Below are positions 8,491 to 17,554 of a stretch of DNA of 64,000 nt, piece after piece (position 1 is the stretch's first letter; the number at the start of each line of letters is the position of its first letter). A model generated the notes under the pieces. It had not been told where the DNA came from and did no database searches. It worked only from the letters and a program-made list of their open reading frames with translations. The position numbers and the translations under genes were made by a program. The stretch comes from Pseudoalteromonas espejiana DSM 9414 (lineage in GTDB: Bacteria > Pseudomonadota > Gammaproteobacteria > Enterobacterales > Alteromonadaceae): contig NZ_CP011029.1 of NCBI RefSeq assembly GCF_002221525.1, forward strand, positions 434,001 to 498,000, in the 5' to 3' direction.

Positions 8491-8589
8491 AAGGGCAGGC
8501 AACTGCCCTTAAACCAATAAATATTCGTTTATTGGTGCCTCCTATCTCAATTTGATAATTAAGCACATGCGTTTATTGGCATGGGAGGC
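8491..8589 (+). promoter_or_regulatory. Structured ahpC-ahpF intergenic region with alternative hairpins
   Basis: Three stems can be drawn. AAGGGCAG/CTGCCCTT (8491-8498/8503-8510) has a GCAA loop and no T-run. CCAATAAA (8514-8521) pairs with TTTATTGG at 8528-8535, but an identical CGTTTATTGG repeat occurs again at 8570-8579, so two pairings compete. CATGC/GCATG (8566-8570/8579-8583) and GCCTCC/GGAGGC (8537-8542/8584-8589) can close the distal part. Likely role: transcript processing or differential expression of ahpC over ahpF; this is an inference. Confidence 0.5.
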
Positions 8590-8623
8590 TTGCTGTTTAA
8601 ATTTTCCTAAAAAGGGTTAAGCC

Positions 8624-10207
8624 ATGTTAGATAACAACATTAAAAATCAATTAAAAAGCCATTTTGAATCGCTTACTCAACCTGTTGAGCTGCTTATTGC
8701 CTTGGATGACAGCAAAAAATCAGCAGAAGTTGAAAGCTTAGCAAACGACTTAGCATCATTAAGCGATAAGTTTACGGTAGTTACCAACCCTGATACCAGC
8801 GCACGACGCCCGTCTATGGTTGTACATTCACCGGTTAAAAACACCCACATTACGTTTGCAGGCGTACCGATGGGACACGAATTTACAAGTTTAGTGTTGG
8901 CGCTTTTACATACTGGCGGACATGCAAGTAAAGCAAAAAGCGAAGACATTGAACAAATACAATCACTTGATCAAGAACTTAATTTTGAAATCTACATTAG
9001 CTTGAGTTGCCAAACGTGCCCACAAGTAGTGCAGGCGCTAAACACAATGGCTGCGACTAATAGCAAAATTAAAGCAACAATGATTGACGGCGCACTATTT
9101 CAAGAGGAAGTAGAAGAGCGCAACATTTTAGCAGTACCGGCTGTTTATTTAAATGGCGAACCATTTAGCCAAGGTGCATTAAGCCTAACTGACATATTAA
9201 ACAAAGTAGACAGTAAAGGTGCAGCACGCCAAGCTGCGGCACTTAGCGAAAAAGACGAATTTGACGTATTAGTAGTAGGTGGCGGACCTGCCGGTGCATC
9301 AGCTGCAATTTATTCTGCACGTAAAGGGTTAAATACCGGTATTGTTGCAGAGCGATTTGGTGGGCAAGTTGCTGACACATTAGCTATTGAAAACTTTATA
9401 TCGGTTAAAGCCACTGAAGGTCCTAAGCTTGTTGCACAGCTTGAAGAGCATGTGAAAGAGTACGATGTTGATGTAATGCATAACCAACGTGCTGCAGGGC
9501 TTGAACGCGTTAATAACAAATACGAAATTACGCTTGAAAACGGGGCTACTTTAAAAGCTAAATCGCTAGTTTTAGCAACCGGTGCACGCTGGCGCGAAAT
9601 GAACGTACCCGGTGAGCAAGAGTACCGCGGACACGGTGTAGCGTACTGCCCGCATTGTGACGGCCCCTTATTTAAAGGTAAGCCTGTAGCTGTAATTGGC
9701 GGTGGTAACTCTGGTATTGAAGCCGCAATCGATTTAGCAAATATTGTTGAGCACGTAACAGTGCTTGAGTTTGCAGATACACTACGCGCCGATGAAGTAC
9801 TTATTCGCAAAGCAAACAGCTTAAATAATATTACTATTATTAAAAACGCCCAAACTACAGAAGTACTTGGCGATGGTAAAAAAGTGACAGGACTTACTTA
9901 CACAGACCGAGTAACAGGTGATAGTAAGGCACTTACTTTAGCGGGTATTTTTGTTCAAATAGGCTTAATACCTAACACTGAGTGGTTAAAAATTAGTGAC
10001 TTAGAGTTAAGTAAATTTGGTGAAATATTAGTTGATGCAAAAGGTGCTACGTCATTACCTGGTGTTTATGGCGCAGGTGATGCAACAAATACCCCATTTA
10101 AGCAAATTATTATTGCCATGGGCAGTGGCGCAACAGCAAGTTTAGGTGCTTTTGATTACTTAATTCGCAACAGCGAAGAAAGCGAGCAAGACAAAACAGC
10201 TGCTTAG
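8624..10207 (+). CDS. ahpF: Alkyl hydroperoxide reductase subunit F
   Basis: A 527-residue flavoprotein that passes electrons from NADH to AhpC. The N-terminal double-thioredoxin-fold domain (about 1-200) has the redox pair C129-x2-C132 (CQTC). The thioredoxin-reductase-like part has the FAD motif VVGGGPAGA near residue 217, the second redox pair C342-x2-C345 (CPHC) and a second nucleotide-binding motif VIGGGNSG around residue 356. The C-terminal FAD motif GVYGAGDAT is intact. The length matches E. coli AhpF. It lies in the ahpC operon arrangement, and a strong terminator follows. Confidence 0.97.
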   Translation: MLDNNIKNQLKSHFESLTQPVELLIALDDSKKSAEVESLANDLASLSDKFTVVTNPDTSARRPSMVVHSPVKNTHITFAGVPMGHEFTSLVLALLHTGGHASKAKSEDIEQIQSLDQELNFEIYISLSCQTCPQVVQALNTMAATNSKIKATMIDGALFQEEVEERNILAVPAVYLNGEPFSQGALSLTDILNKVDSKGAARQAAALSEKDEFDVLVVGGGPAGASAAIYSARKGLNTGIVAERFGGQVADTLAIENFISVKATEGPKLVAQLEEHVKEYDVDVMHNQRAAGLERVNNKYEITLENGATLKAKSLVLATGARWREMNVPGEQEYRGHGVAYCPHCDGPLFKGKPVAVIGGGNSGIEAAIDLANIVEHVTVLEFADTLRADEVLIRKANSLNNITIIKNAQTTEVLGDGKKVTGLTYTDRVTGDSKALTLAGIFVQIGLIPNTEWLKISDLELSKFGEILVDAKGATSLPGVYGAGDATNTPFKQIIIAMGSGATASLGAFDYLIRNSEESEQDKTAA

Positions 10208-10265
10208 ACTGTAAAACCCTCTCTTGATATAACAGCAAGGTACACCCAAAGCTGTTTGTTAACCC

Positions 10266-10294
10266 AAGCCGCCCTCTCCAAAGGCGGCTTTTTT
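10266..10294 (+). terminator. Rho-independent terminator of ahpF
   Basis: AAGCCGCC and GGCGGCTT form an 8-bp GC-rich stem around a 9-base loop, followed directly by a run of T, 59 bases after the ahpF stop. Confidence 0.9.
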
Positions 10295-10313
10295 AGTACT
10301 TTAAATAATAGAA

Positions 10314-10565
10314 TTAATCACAGCCGCCAGAACCTCCACCGCAATCATTATTAGAATGTGAGTTATTACTAGAATAAATTGAAGAGTCACTGCTGGTGTA
10401 AGTTGAAGAGCCACGTGATGCTTTACCACTGATAAACGTAACTAATAGCAATACGCCTGATACAATAACCACCGTTATTGATGAACTCCATTGCTCAGTG
10501 GAAATGCCTTTAAATATGGCTAAACACAGTACAGTAAAGAGTAATGTTCTTATTATATTTTTCAT
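10314..10565 (-). CDS. Small membrane protein with Gly/Cys-rich tail
   Basis: 83 residues. Two hydrophobic segments (about 5-20 and 28-46) are followed by a Ser-rich stretch and a C-terminal tail ending NDCGGGSGGCD. It lies 8 bases downstream of the hybrid kinase gene on the same strand, so it is probably cotranscribed. No family was recognised; the tail resembles the low-complexity ends of small membrane proteins. Its Cys pair might bind metal or form a disulfide, but nothing shows this directly. Confidence 0.6.
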   Translation of the reverse strand: MKNIIRTLLFTVLCLAIFKGISTEQWSSSITVVIVSGVLLLVTFISGKASRGSSTYTSSDSSIYSSNNSHSNNDCGGGSGGCD

Positions 10566-10573
10566 TTTATACC

Positions 10574-12604
10574 CTAGTTAAAGGAGTTAACTTTAGCTGT
10601 ATGTTCTAAGGCATTAGATACTGCTTTTTCGATATGCGGCAGCTTAAATGGTTTAGAAACAAACATATCCATTCCGGCTTGCTGGCAAGCTAGTTTATCT
10701 TGCGACGATGTATTAGCAGTTAGCGCTACGATATAAGTTGCCTCTTTAGTACAAATATTTTGACTACGCAGCTCTTTAGTTGCTTCAAAGCCATCAAGAA
10801 TTGGCATAATACAATCCATAAAAATGAGATCGTAATGCTTTTGCTTACATTTGAATATGGCGTCTTGGCCGTCAATGGCTGTATCTGCTTTTACGTTAAG
10901 TTTATCGAGTGAAGCATCTAAAACCCGGCGGTTAATATCGTTGTCATCAACAATTAGCACAGACAGTAAATGGCTATTTAGCTCAATTTTAGATTTAATG
11001 TCATCAAGCACTTGCTCTTTTCCAAGTGCTAACGGAATACTTATATTAAATCTAGAGCCTTTAGCTATTTCACTCGACACGTTAATAGAGCCGCCCATGT
11101 ATTCAACCAGCTCTTTAATTATCGCAAGGCCAAGCCCTGTTCCCCCTTTGTTATTTTTAGCATCTACTTCTTGCGTAAAGGGGGAAAATAACGATTCTAA
11201 AAATGACGGGGTCATGCCTCGCCCCGAATCGGTTACAGTAATGGCAAGAGTTAAAGCGTTATTACTATTAATCACTTCTGTTTTGAGTTTTACAAAGCCT
11301 TGCTCGGTAAATTTTAATGCGTTACTTAATAAGTTGGAGGTGATTTGGCTAAGGCGAGTACTGTCACAAAATGCCCAGCAGGTATTAGGTATATTGTTTT
11401 CGATAACCAATTCTACCGAAGTATCTTTAAATAAAGGCGTGTAAAGTGAAGCTAAGTCGCTAAATATGGTTTTTAAAAGTACATCAGTGGGCTCTAATTT
11501 AAGTTCGCCATGGTTTATTTTAGAAAAATCGAGTACTTCGTTAATTATGTTCAAAAGTATATCGGCGCTTCTAAGCGCTATTTTAATTTTTTCATCTCGT
11601 TTTTGCGTATTTTGTTCATCAATTAGCGTAGTGAGCATACCTGTGATGCCGTTGAGTGGCGTACGAAGTTCGTGGCTAATTTTAGCAAATAGCATGCTTC
11701 TGTCTTCGAGCATGCGTTCAGCTTCGGCTTTTTTTTCTTTAAGCGCTTCTCTAAGTAAAATGGACTCTGTTATGTCTTGAAAGGTACCAAACAGCCTAAC
11801 GCACTTACCATCAATGAATTCAGCTTCTCCAAAGGTTGCAATCCAAACATGCTGATTTTTAGCTGTTATTATTTCAAGCTCTAAATTCCATTTACTTCCT
11901 TTAGTTACTGCATCCTCAACCGCTTTGTTGATGGCATCTCTGCTTTTACCTTCTTTATAAAATTCAATAGCAGTATCGATGATTGGCTGGTAGTCGTCTG
12001 CTACTTGGTGGATACGCCTAGTTTGTTTACTCCAATATACTTTGTTTTCGACTAGGTCTACTTCCCAAGTGCCAATATTAGCGACACTTTCAAGCTTGGA
12101 GAGGGTGTGACTATTTTTTAAAAGTTGTTCTTTTGTATCTATTTTTGCAAATTCTGATCCTAACCATTGAGCAAATAACTCAATGTAGTCGTATGCTTCG
12201 TCGCTAAACGCAGATGAGTCGTTAGGTGATGAAAAATTAACAGTACCGAAAATTTTTCCGCCTACTTTTATTGGCGCACCGATATAAGACTCTAACTGAA
12301 AATTAAGGTAGCAGGGGTGGTTTGCAATACTACTTTGCGACGCTTTATGAAAAGCTAATGCGGAGCCTGCGCCCAACGTATGAACGCAATATGTGCCGTC
12401 TAAATCAAACTGAGTACCAGGTGTTAACGAATTGTCGGGTGTTATGGCATAAAGCACGGTGTAACAGTCAGTTTCAACTTTGCTGATGATTGCAATATCA
12501 AGATTGAAAACTTCGAGGCCAAAATTTAATAAGCTTTTTATTTTGTTATCAAAGTTTAATGCTTGATCAGAGACAATATCGTGAAAACGTCTTAAAAAAT
12601 TCAA
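10574..12604 (-). CDS. Cytoplasmic hybrid sensor histidine kinase (GAF-PAS-HisKA-HATPase-REC)
   Basis: 676 residues without membrane segments. GAF domain about 15-155; PAS with PAC about 170-285; HisKA with phospho-His H311 in KISHELRTPLNG; HATPase with the N-box SNLLSNALKF (about 424-433), DSGRGM and GGTGLGLAI; C-terminal receiver with acidic pocket VDDND, phospho-acceptor D597 (MDCIMPILDG) and K651. It autophosphorylates and relays to its own receiver; with no Hpt domain here, a separate phosphotransfer protein is needed. Its PAS resembles one in the 1586-residue kinase at 31800. The signal is unknown. Confidence 0.9.
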   Translation of the reverse strand: MNFLRRFHDIVSDQALNFDNKIKSLLNFGLEVFNLDIAIISKVETDCYTVLYAITPDNSLTPGTQFDLDGTYCVHTLGAGSALAFHKASQSSIANHPCYLNFQLESYIGAPIKVGGKIFGTVNFSSPNDSSAFSDEAYDYIELFAQWLGSEFAKIDTKEQLLKNSHTLSKLESVANIGTWEVDLVENKVYWSKQTRRIHQVADDYQPIIDTAIEFYKEGKSRDAINKAVEDAVTKGSKWNLELEIITAKNQHVWIATFGEAEFIDGKCVRLFGTFQDITESILLREALKEKKAEAERMLEDRSMLFAKISHELRTPLNGITGMLTTLIDEQNTQKRDEKIKIALRSADILLNIINEVLDFSKINHGELKLEPTDVLLKTIFSDLASLYTPLFKDTSVELVIENNIPNTCWAFCDSTRLSQITSNLLSNALKFTEQGFVKLKTEVINSNNALTLAITVTDSGRGMTPSFLESLFSPFTQEVDAKNNKGGTGLGLAIIKELVEYMGGSINVSSEIAKGSRFNISIPLALGKEQVLDDIKSKIELNSHLLSVLIVDDNDINRRVLDASLDKLNVKADTAIDGQDAIFKCKQKHYDLIFMDCIMPILDGFEATKELRSQNICTKEATYIVALTANTSSQDKLACQQAGMDMFVSKPFKLPHIEKAVSNALEHTAKVNSFN

Positions 12605-12862
12605 CGTACTTACCTTTTTTGTTTTTATTGCTACACCCGTTTGTCGGCAGGGGCGGTGTTTTCTTTATTAGTTTAGCATTATTAAAAAGCTCAAACTGAT
12701 GTTTTACATGTAAGTTAGCTTTAAGCAGATGTTTTAACGCATAAATAAATTAAGCTGCTTTGATATAGCTTAGCTTATTTTTATAGTTTAACTACGTAAA
12801 TGCCAATTTGAACTTTAAGTGCATATTGGCTGGGGCTTATTAAATTGTCTTGCTCATGAATA

Positions 12863-12882
12863 AAGTGCAGCGAACTGCACTT
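12863..12882 (-). terminator. Stem-loop downstream of the 73-residue gene
   Basis: AAGTGCAG and CTGCACTT form a perfect 8-bp stem; read on the minus strand the loop is TTCG. It lies just past the stop of the minus-strand gene at 12889. The T-run is on the plus-strand side (12885-12890), so minus-strand termination would be weak. Confidence 0.5.
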
Positions 12883-12888
12883 AATTTT

Positions 12889-13110
12889 TTAATAGGTTGA
12901 ATTGGGCGTGTATTCAGGGTTTATATCGCCACCTACTTCCTCTGGGTCTACATCGTTAATTAACAGCGTTTCGCGAACGGCTTCAATATGGTCAAGGACT
13001 GTTTGATACCGCTCCCCGTATTCATATTTAGTAACTTCGATAGCTTGCGGCATATAAGTAAATGCAATTTTAAGTGCGTGTAGGGCTTCTGGGTTCATTT
13101 TCTCGCTCAT
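12889..13110 (-). CDS. Hypothetical acidic protein, 73 residues
   Basis: A small soluble protein with two likely helices (about 5-25 and 30-50) and an acidic C-terminal tail (VDPEEVGGDINPEY). It has no signal peptide and no recognised motif. The second codon region contains another Met (MSEKM), so the exact start is uncertain by a few residues; AGGACT is upstream of the first ATG. A stem-loop lies directly downstream. The 284 bases between its stop and the kinase start hold no further gene that I can support. Confidence 0.55.
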   Translation of the reverse strand: MSEKMNPEALHALKIAFTYMPQAIEVTKYEYGERYQTVLDHIEAVRETLLINDVDPEEVGGDINPEYTPNSTY

Positions 13111-13350
13111 GGGAGTCCTTAATTTAAACGTAAGCTAGGTTAGTAAAATAACACCAAATACAGTGCGCTCGCAAAGCTTAAACAATAAATGCTCACAACT
13201 AATCAATCGGCTGGCTTACATCTATTCCCCACTATTTAAAGCCCCTAAATAGTAATGCATTCAATGACTGTAAAAACTTAATACCAAGCGTAAGATTTTA
13301 TTATTAAACAAAAAACTTTTGAAAAGCGCAGATTAAATTTGTTTAAAATA

Positions 13351-13401
13351 TTGCTTTAATTTACAAATGCGCAATATAATACAAACAATTGTTATTTGTA
13401 T
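13351..13401 (+). promoter_or_regulatory. Promoter with Fur-like palindrome for the iron operon
   Basis: TTGCTT (13351-13356), 18 bases and TATAAT (13375-13380) form a promoter. A near-perfect palindrome (13379-13401, arms ATACAAA and TTTGTAT around AATTGTTA) begins on the -10 box. Together with the downstream iron-type genes this suggests iron repression. The remaining 240 bases of the 13111-13442 gap show nothing else I can support. Confidence 0.5.
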
Positions 13402-13442
13402 ATACTGCTTGGGTGTATGTAAACCGCTAATTGAGCTTAAAA

Positions 13443-13730
13443 ATGAAAACTAAAAAAACCTTTAGTGCTACTAAGCGCCGCCATATTATGGCGTGTTTAC
13501 TCGCACTTATTACTGCAACTGTGATGGTTTCAGGCATGACAACCTATTTGCCTTTACAAATGAGTGAGCAAATTTTACTACCCATTTTATTGTTTCCTAT
13601 TATTTGGGTTGGGTTGTTTATTTATGCCTACATAGCAGAAAAAGCATGGCATCCGTTACTTGTAATGACAATATTATGTGCGGTGCATGGGGCATTGAGT
13701 TATTTAGCGTTAGCGCAGGGGCAAGGATGA
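13443..13730 (+). CDS. DUF3649-type small iron-uptake membrane protein
   Basis: 95 residues with three hydrophobic segments (about 16-33, 38-60 and 70-88) and a basic N-terminus. Size, topology and position in front of PepSY and DUF3325 genes match the DUF3649 proteins of siderophore-related operons. ATG 13443 is preferred over a TTG at 13431, since GAG lies about 7 bases upstream. Its TGA overlaps the next gene's ATG (ATGA), so the genes are coupled. Its function in iron use is inferred from context. Confidence 0.75.
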   Translation: MKTKKTFSATKRRHIMACLLALITATVMVSGMTTYLPLQMSEQILLPILLFPIIWVGLFIYAYIAEKAWHPLLVMTILCAVHGALSYLALAQGQG

Positions 13731-15322
13731 AATCAATTACATTAAAAAAGCTATTTTTATTACACAGCTGGGTAGGTGTAGTTACCGCCATATTATTATT
13801 TATTGTGGCTTTTACGGGCGCGCTAGCAGTGCTTGCTAGGCCTGAACTTAAAATTTGGGCCAACCAATCGCTGCAACAAGCTCAGCAAATTCCAAATGCA
13901 AAAATTACCGAATTGGTGAATATGTATCATAAAAAAGTGCCTGAAGCATTTGGTGAAAATATTCATGTATTTATGCCAACAGGTCATAACTTTCATTTAT
14001 TAGCTTTAGTGTTTGAGTCTCATCACGGAGATGAGCAATACCAGCAAGAGGTGCTGCGTGCATTTGAGTTTAACCCTCATAGTTTAGAGTTGGTAAATAC
14101 GTATTACGGGCCGAGTAAAGCTTACTATGCAAATAAAAAAACTGATGCAGCAAGCTATATTGGAGAGTTTCATGCCGATTTACACTTAGGGCGCCCGATA
14201 GGACTTATATTAACTGGGTTTTTAGGCTTAACATTATTAGTGAGCACAGTGACAGGCTTGTTTATTCATCGTAAATTGATTAAAGAAATGTTTTCGTTTA
14301 GGTGGCGCAAAGGATTTGATGTAACCATAAGTGATGGCCATAAAGTAATGGGTATTTGGGGCAGTATTTTTAATATTGTTATTGGTTTTAGTGGGGCTTT
14401 TTTAGGGCTCGCTACCGTTATTTTACTGCCAGCCGCTGCGTTTGTAAGTTTTGGTGGTGATCAGGATAAGTTAATTGAAACCTTTACCGCTATCCCCGAG
14501 CCGGTTATTAGCACCGTACATCAACCAACAAATATTTCGGGTATTTTAACCGACGCTCAGCAGCGCTTTCCTGATGCAGTTATTTTAGACGCTACGGTTA
14601 TGGCGCACAACGATGCAAATGCACAGGTGTATTTACGTCTATTAGGCGGGGAGGCTGTTGCCTCGCAGCTGCTGCATTACAGCGGTAACGGTGATTATGT
14701 TACTTCAATGAGTAGCTTTGGCGATATAGCAGGAATATCAATAAAAGTGATAGAAATACTATTCCCGCTGCACTTTGGTAATTTTGCAGGCCTGTTTGTA
14801 AAAATGCTTTGGGTATTGCTAGGGCTAAGCTGTGCTCTTATGCCGCTTTCAGGCATGATGATGTGGCTGGCCAAACGTACTCGTAGCAGTAACCCAACAC
14901 TTAGTCAGTTAGCTTACTCTAGGTGGAACAGGTTAATTATAGGCAGCTGTGGCGGATTAGTGTTAGCTTGTTTTGTGTTATTTCCGGTGCAAATAATTTT
15001 AAATTTTGCGGTAGAAGGAGCAAAGCATAATGCTTATTTTGGCCCTGTATTTTTTTACAGCTGGCTGATGTGGATAGTGACCGCTCTGTTTTGGGTAAAT
15101 CATAAACGCTATTTTAGAGTAACACTATTACTGTGTGGGCTTGCGCTTATTAGTGTTTTACCGCTAAACATGTTGTTGGGCGTTAATAATGTACTTAATC
15201 TTAATAGCGTATTAGTAGCCGTAACAGATGTATGCTTTTTATTTGTAGGTGCAGTGTGTATATGGGGGGTTATAAAAACAAGCCCAGAACATAAAGTAGC
15301 TATAGGAGTAGAAGCCGTATGA
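13727..15322 (+). CDS. PepSY-associated TM helix protein, iron operon
   Basis: 531 residues. It has about seven membrane segments, beginning with LHSWVGVVTAILLFIVAF near the N-terminus, and a large periplasmic region between the first helices. The histidines at HSWVG and in the EFHADLHLG segment lie where PepSY_TM proteins place heme- or metal-binding histidines. Such proteins are thought to reduce or release iron from siderophores at the inner membrane. The start is ATG 13727, overlapping the previous stop; an upstream extension reads only inside the DUF3649 gene. DUF3325 follows with a 4-base overlap. Confidence 0.82.
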   Translation: MKSITLKKLFLLHSWVGVVTAILLFIVAFTGALAVLARPELKIWANQSLQQAQQIPNAKITELVNMYHKKVPEAFGENIHVFMPTGHNFHLLALVFESHHGDEQYQQEVLRAFEFNPHSLELVNTYYGPSKAYYANKKTDAASYIGEFHADLHLGRPIGLILTGFLGLTLLVSTVTGLFIHRKLIKEMFSFRWRKGFDVTISDGHKVMGIWGSIFNIVIGFSGAFLGLATVILLPAAAFVSFGGDQDKLIETFTAIPEPVISTVHQPTNISGILTDAQQRFPDAVILDATVMAHNDANAQVYLRLLGGEAVASQLLHYSGNGDYVTSMSSFGDIAGISIKVIEILFPLHFGNFAGLFVKMLWVLLGLSCALMPLSGMMMWLAKRTRSSNPTLSQLAYSRWNRLIIGSCGGLVLACFVLFPVQIILNFAVEGAKHNAYFGPVFFYSWLMWIVTALFWVNHKRYFRVTLLLCGLALISVLPLNMLLGVNNVLNLNSVLVAVTDVCFLFVGAVCIWGVIKTSPEHKVAIGVEAV

Positions 15323-15555
15323 ACACACTATTAAGTTTAGCAGCGTTAATATGTTTGTTTTTAGCGTTACTTGTATTACGTAACACTCGTATAGTTCAAG
15401 GTGCCAAATGGGGGCTGCTATGTATATTTACGTTTAGTGGCGCGTTATGTTTTGTTGGTGTGTATGGTGTTATAGGCGGCATTGTATGTGCGCTTAGTGC
15501 ACTAATGGTTATAGGGTTATTTATAGCTATTGCTATGGGTAAACACCAAGCTTAA
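15319..15555 (+). CDS. DUF3325 membrane protein
   Basis: 78 residues with three hydrophobic helices and small loops, as in DUF3325 proteins that close DUF3649-PepSY operons. Its ATG overlaps the PepSY stop by 4 bases. Its own end overlaps the convergent patatin gene by 4 bases, so no terminator separates them. Its molecular role is unknown. Confidence 0.75.
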   Translation: MNTLLSLAALICLFLALLVLRNTRIVQGAKWGLLCIFTFSGALCFVGVYGVIGGIVCALSALMVIGLFIAIAMGKHQA

Positions 15556-16388
15556 GTTAAAAACGCTTTAGCAGCATCAATTCCCATTTTATAACCATTA
15601 TTTAGCAGGTTAACGTTTTTAGTGGTACGGCCCACTTTAAATTGGGGCGGTGGCGCAATTATATTTATTTTGCAATCAGCTGGTGGGGCGTTAATAAAAT
15701 CAATGCTTTTGTTGTAAACGTTAGCCCTATTAATTGAACTGGTAATGAGTGCAGGGTAATTTTTATAAAGCTTTTTTGTAAACCAATGCGACTTACTGGG
15801 CTTTTTTCTGTAGCCCAGTGGCTGAGACAACACCACAGTAATTTCTTTTGCGCCCATTTCATAGGCTTTTATAACGGGGATTGAGTCGGCTACACCGCCG
15901 TCTGTCATAGGTTCATTATTAATTACAGGGTAATCGCGATACGCAATTGGAATAGCGCAAGAAGCTTTGAGTTGTTCAACCATTTCGCTGCTTGTGGCTT
16001 TTAAATAATGGGCTTTGCCGGTATTAATTGCAGTAGATACAATATAAAACTCGTGGGGTGTTTGCTCAAATACCTGGGTATTAAGTGGTATTTCTTCAAT
16101 TGTGGCTTGCCATAGCCAATCTAAATCAAATAAATGACCCCCTTTAATAAATCGCGGCAAATTTATAAATTCAGGCCTGCATGAAAAATCGGTAATAACT
16201 CTATAGTTTCGTTTGGGTTGTTGGCACAAGTATGCGGCAACGTTAGTTGCACCTGCAGATACCCCAAAATAATTGCTAAAAGGCTGGTAATTTTGCGTTA
16301 AAAATTCATCAAGCACGCCAGCGGCAAAAATACCGCGCATTGCGCCGCCTTCAACAACTAAAGAATGTATATTGTTATTATTAATCAT
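15552..16388 (-). CDS. Patatin-like phospholipase family protein
   Basis: 278 residues. Features of the patatin Ser-Asp dyad hydrolase fold are clear: the oxyanion loop GGAMRG (about 15-20), the nucleophile elbow GVSAG (about 43-47) and the DGG motif (about 166-168) in TDGGVADSIP. It has no signal peptide, so it is a cytoplasmic serine acyl hydrolase of the YjjU/RssA-like group. The lipid substrate is unknown. It is convergent with, and overlaps, the DUF3325 gene. A short ribosome site, GGAG, precedes the ATG. Confidence 0.88.
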   Translation of the reverse strand: MINNNNIHSLVVEGGAMRGIFAAGVLDEFLTQNYQPFSNYFGVSAGATNVAAYLCQQPKRNYRVITDFSCRPEFINLPRFIKGGHLFDLDWLWQATIEEIPLNTQVFEQTPHEFYIVSTAINTGKAHYLKATSSEMVEQLKASCAIPIAYRDYPVINNEPMTDGGVADSIPVIKAYEMGAKEITVVLSQPLGYRKKPSKSHWFTKKLYKNYPALITSSINRANVYNKSIDFINAPPADCKINIIAPPPQFKVGRTTKNVNLLNNGYKMGIDAAKAFLT

Positions 16389-16512
16389 ACTAATAGTCTC
16401 CTTGCTTTGATATTAACAATTAACAACTGAAAGAGCGATAGGAGCTGCTGTTTATTTGGGTATATAGTTAGCTAAACAATCGGTGAGTTTAAATCGGTAT
16501 AATCAATTAACT

Positions 16513-16561
16513 TTTAAATGCGCTAATAGTTTTAAGCAGTTATTAAACAAGCGCATTTAAA
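16513..16561. repeat. 11-bp inverted repeat in the divergent intergenic region
   Basis: TTTAAATGCGC (16513-16523) and GCGCATTTAAA (16551-16561) are perfect inverse copies separated by 27 bases. The element lies in the 288-base gap between the divergent patatin and SMP-30 genes. It may be an operator or an RNA stem; no T-run follows. Confidence 0.45.
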
Positions 16562-16676
16562 GTGCACAAACGGGTATAAATTATATTTAAAGTGCTTAGT
16601 ATGATCGCCTACTACAGCTATATCTGGTAAAGTTTTGCAATTATAAGGTTTTGTTAATAGTACAGAATAGTTATTT

Positions 16677-17543
16677 ATGATTGACTCAAATGTGACCGTA
16701 TTTAGTGATGTTCAAAATAAACTAGGGGAAAGCCCACTTTGGCACCCGTTATTAAATACGCTTTTTTGGGTAGATATTAAGCAAAGCTTATTACTGAGTA
16801 AGTCATTGTCTTCATCTGTGACTACGCAAACAGCAATGCCCGATACACTAAGCGCAATAGCGTGGCTTGATAAATCACACCTGTTATTAAGTACCGATAC
16901 GGGTATTTATAAATACCACATAAAAACTAACATTCGAATAACACTTACTCTTTTAGAAGACACACAGTTAACTAGGCGCTCTAATGATGGCCGAGCCGAC
17001 CCATGGGGTGGCTTTTGGTTAAGCACCATGGATAAAAACGCCTCAGCCGGGCAAGGTAAAATTTATCGGTTTTATAAAAGCCAATTAACGTGTGTAGTTG
17101 AAGGTTTAAGTATTCCCAATGGTTTATGTTTTGACAAAGCACGCGCTCGAGCATATTACTGCGACTCAAAAACCAGCTGTATTTATTTTTTAACCGTGAA
17201 CGAGCACACCGGTGAACCTAATTTAGCAAAAAACATATTTTATCAATTTGAAAATACTAACGTAGACCCTGACGGTTGCGTGGTCGATACTATTGGTAAC
17301 TTATGGCTAGCTGTGTGGAATATGGGCTGTGTTATGTGTTTATCACCAAAGGGAAAGTTAATTAAAACAATTAAACTTGCGGCAAATAAACCTACCAGTG
17401 TTGCTTTTGGAGGCAATAAAGCACAGTACTTGTTTATAACTTCAGCAAGCGAAGATACAAACACACACCAAAATCAACAAGGGAACGTTTTTAAAATAAC
17501 AGGTATAAAAAACGGGCAGTTTGAGCCGCCCGTTGTTATATGA
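16677..17543 (+). CDS. SMP-30/gluconolactonase family protein
   Basis: A 288-residue six-bladed propeller lactonase. Metal-binding and fold signatures are visible: LGESPLWHP near the N-terminus (the first metal-binding Glu), NDGRADPWGGFW around 100, SIPNGLCFD around 147 and DPDGCVVD around 198. It has no signal peptide. It likely hydrolyses a sugar lactone in the cytoplasm. No sugar-oxidation genes are next to it, so the pathway is not identified. A stem (AACGGGC/GCCCGTT, 17511-17517/17528-17534) in the last codons may help terminate between the two convergent genes. Confidence 0.85.
   Translation: MIDSNVTVFSDVQNKLGESPLWHPLLNTLFWVDIKQSLLLSKSLSSSVTTQTAMPDTLSAIAWLDKSHLLLSTDTGIYKYHIKTNIRITLTLLEDTQLTRRSNDGRADPWGGFWLSTMDKNASAGQGKIYRFYKSQLTCVVEGLSIPNGLCFDKARARAYYCDSKTSCIYFLTVNEHTGEPNLAKNIFYQFENTNVDPDGCVVDTIGNLWLAVWNMGCVMCLSPKGKLIKTIKLAANKPTSVAFGGNKAQYLFITSASEDTNTHQNQQGNVFKITGIKNGQFEPPVVI
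17511..17534. terminator. Stem-loop at the SMP-30/NfeD convergent junction
   Basis: AACGGGC and GCCCGTT form a 7-bp GC-rich stem inside the 3' end of the SMP-30 gene, 20 bases before the end of the convergent NfeD gene. It lacks a clear T-run. Confidence 0.35.
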
Positions 17544-17554
17544 TCAAGCAAATT

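Noticed and set aside
10851..11444. Plus-strand frame of 197 codons opposite the hybrid kinase
   Set aside because: It is an antisense shadow with Ser-rich composition and no domain.
12863..12890. A terminator for plus-strand transcripts
   Set aside because: No plus-strand gene lies upstream; the T-run on that side is probably chance.
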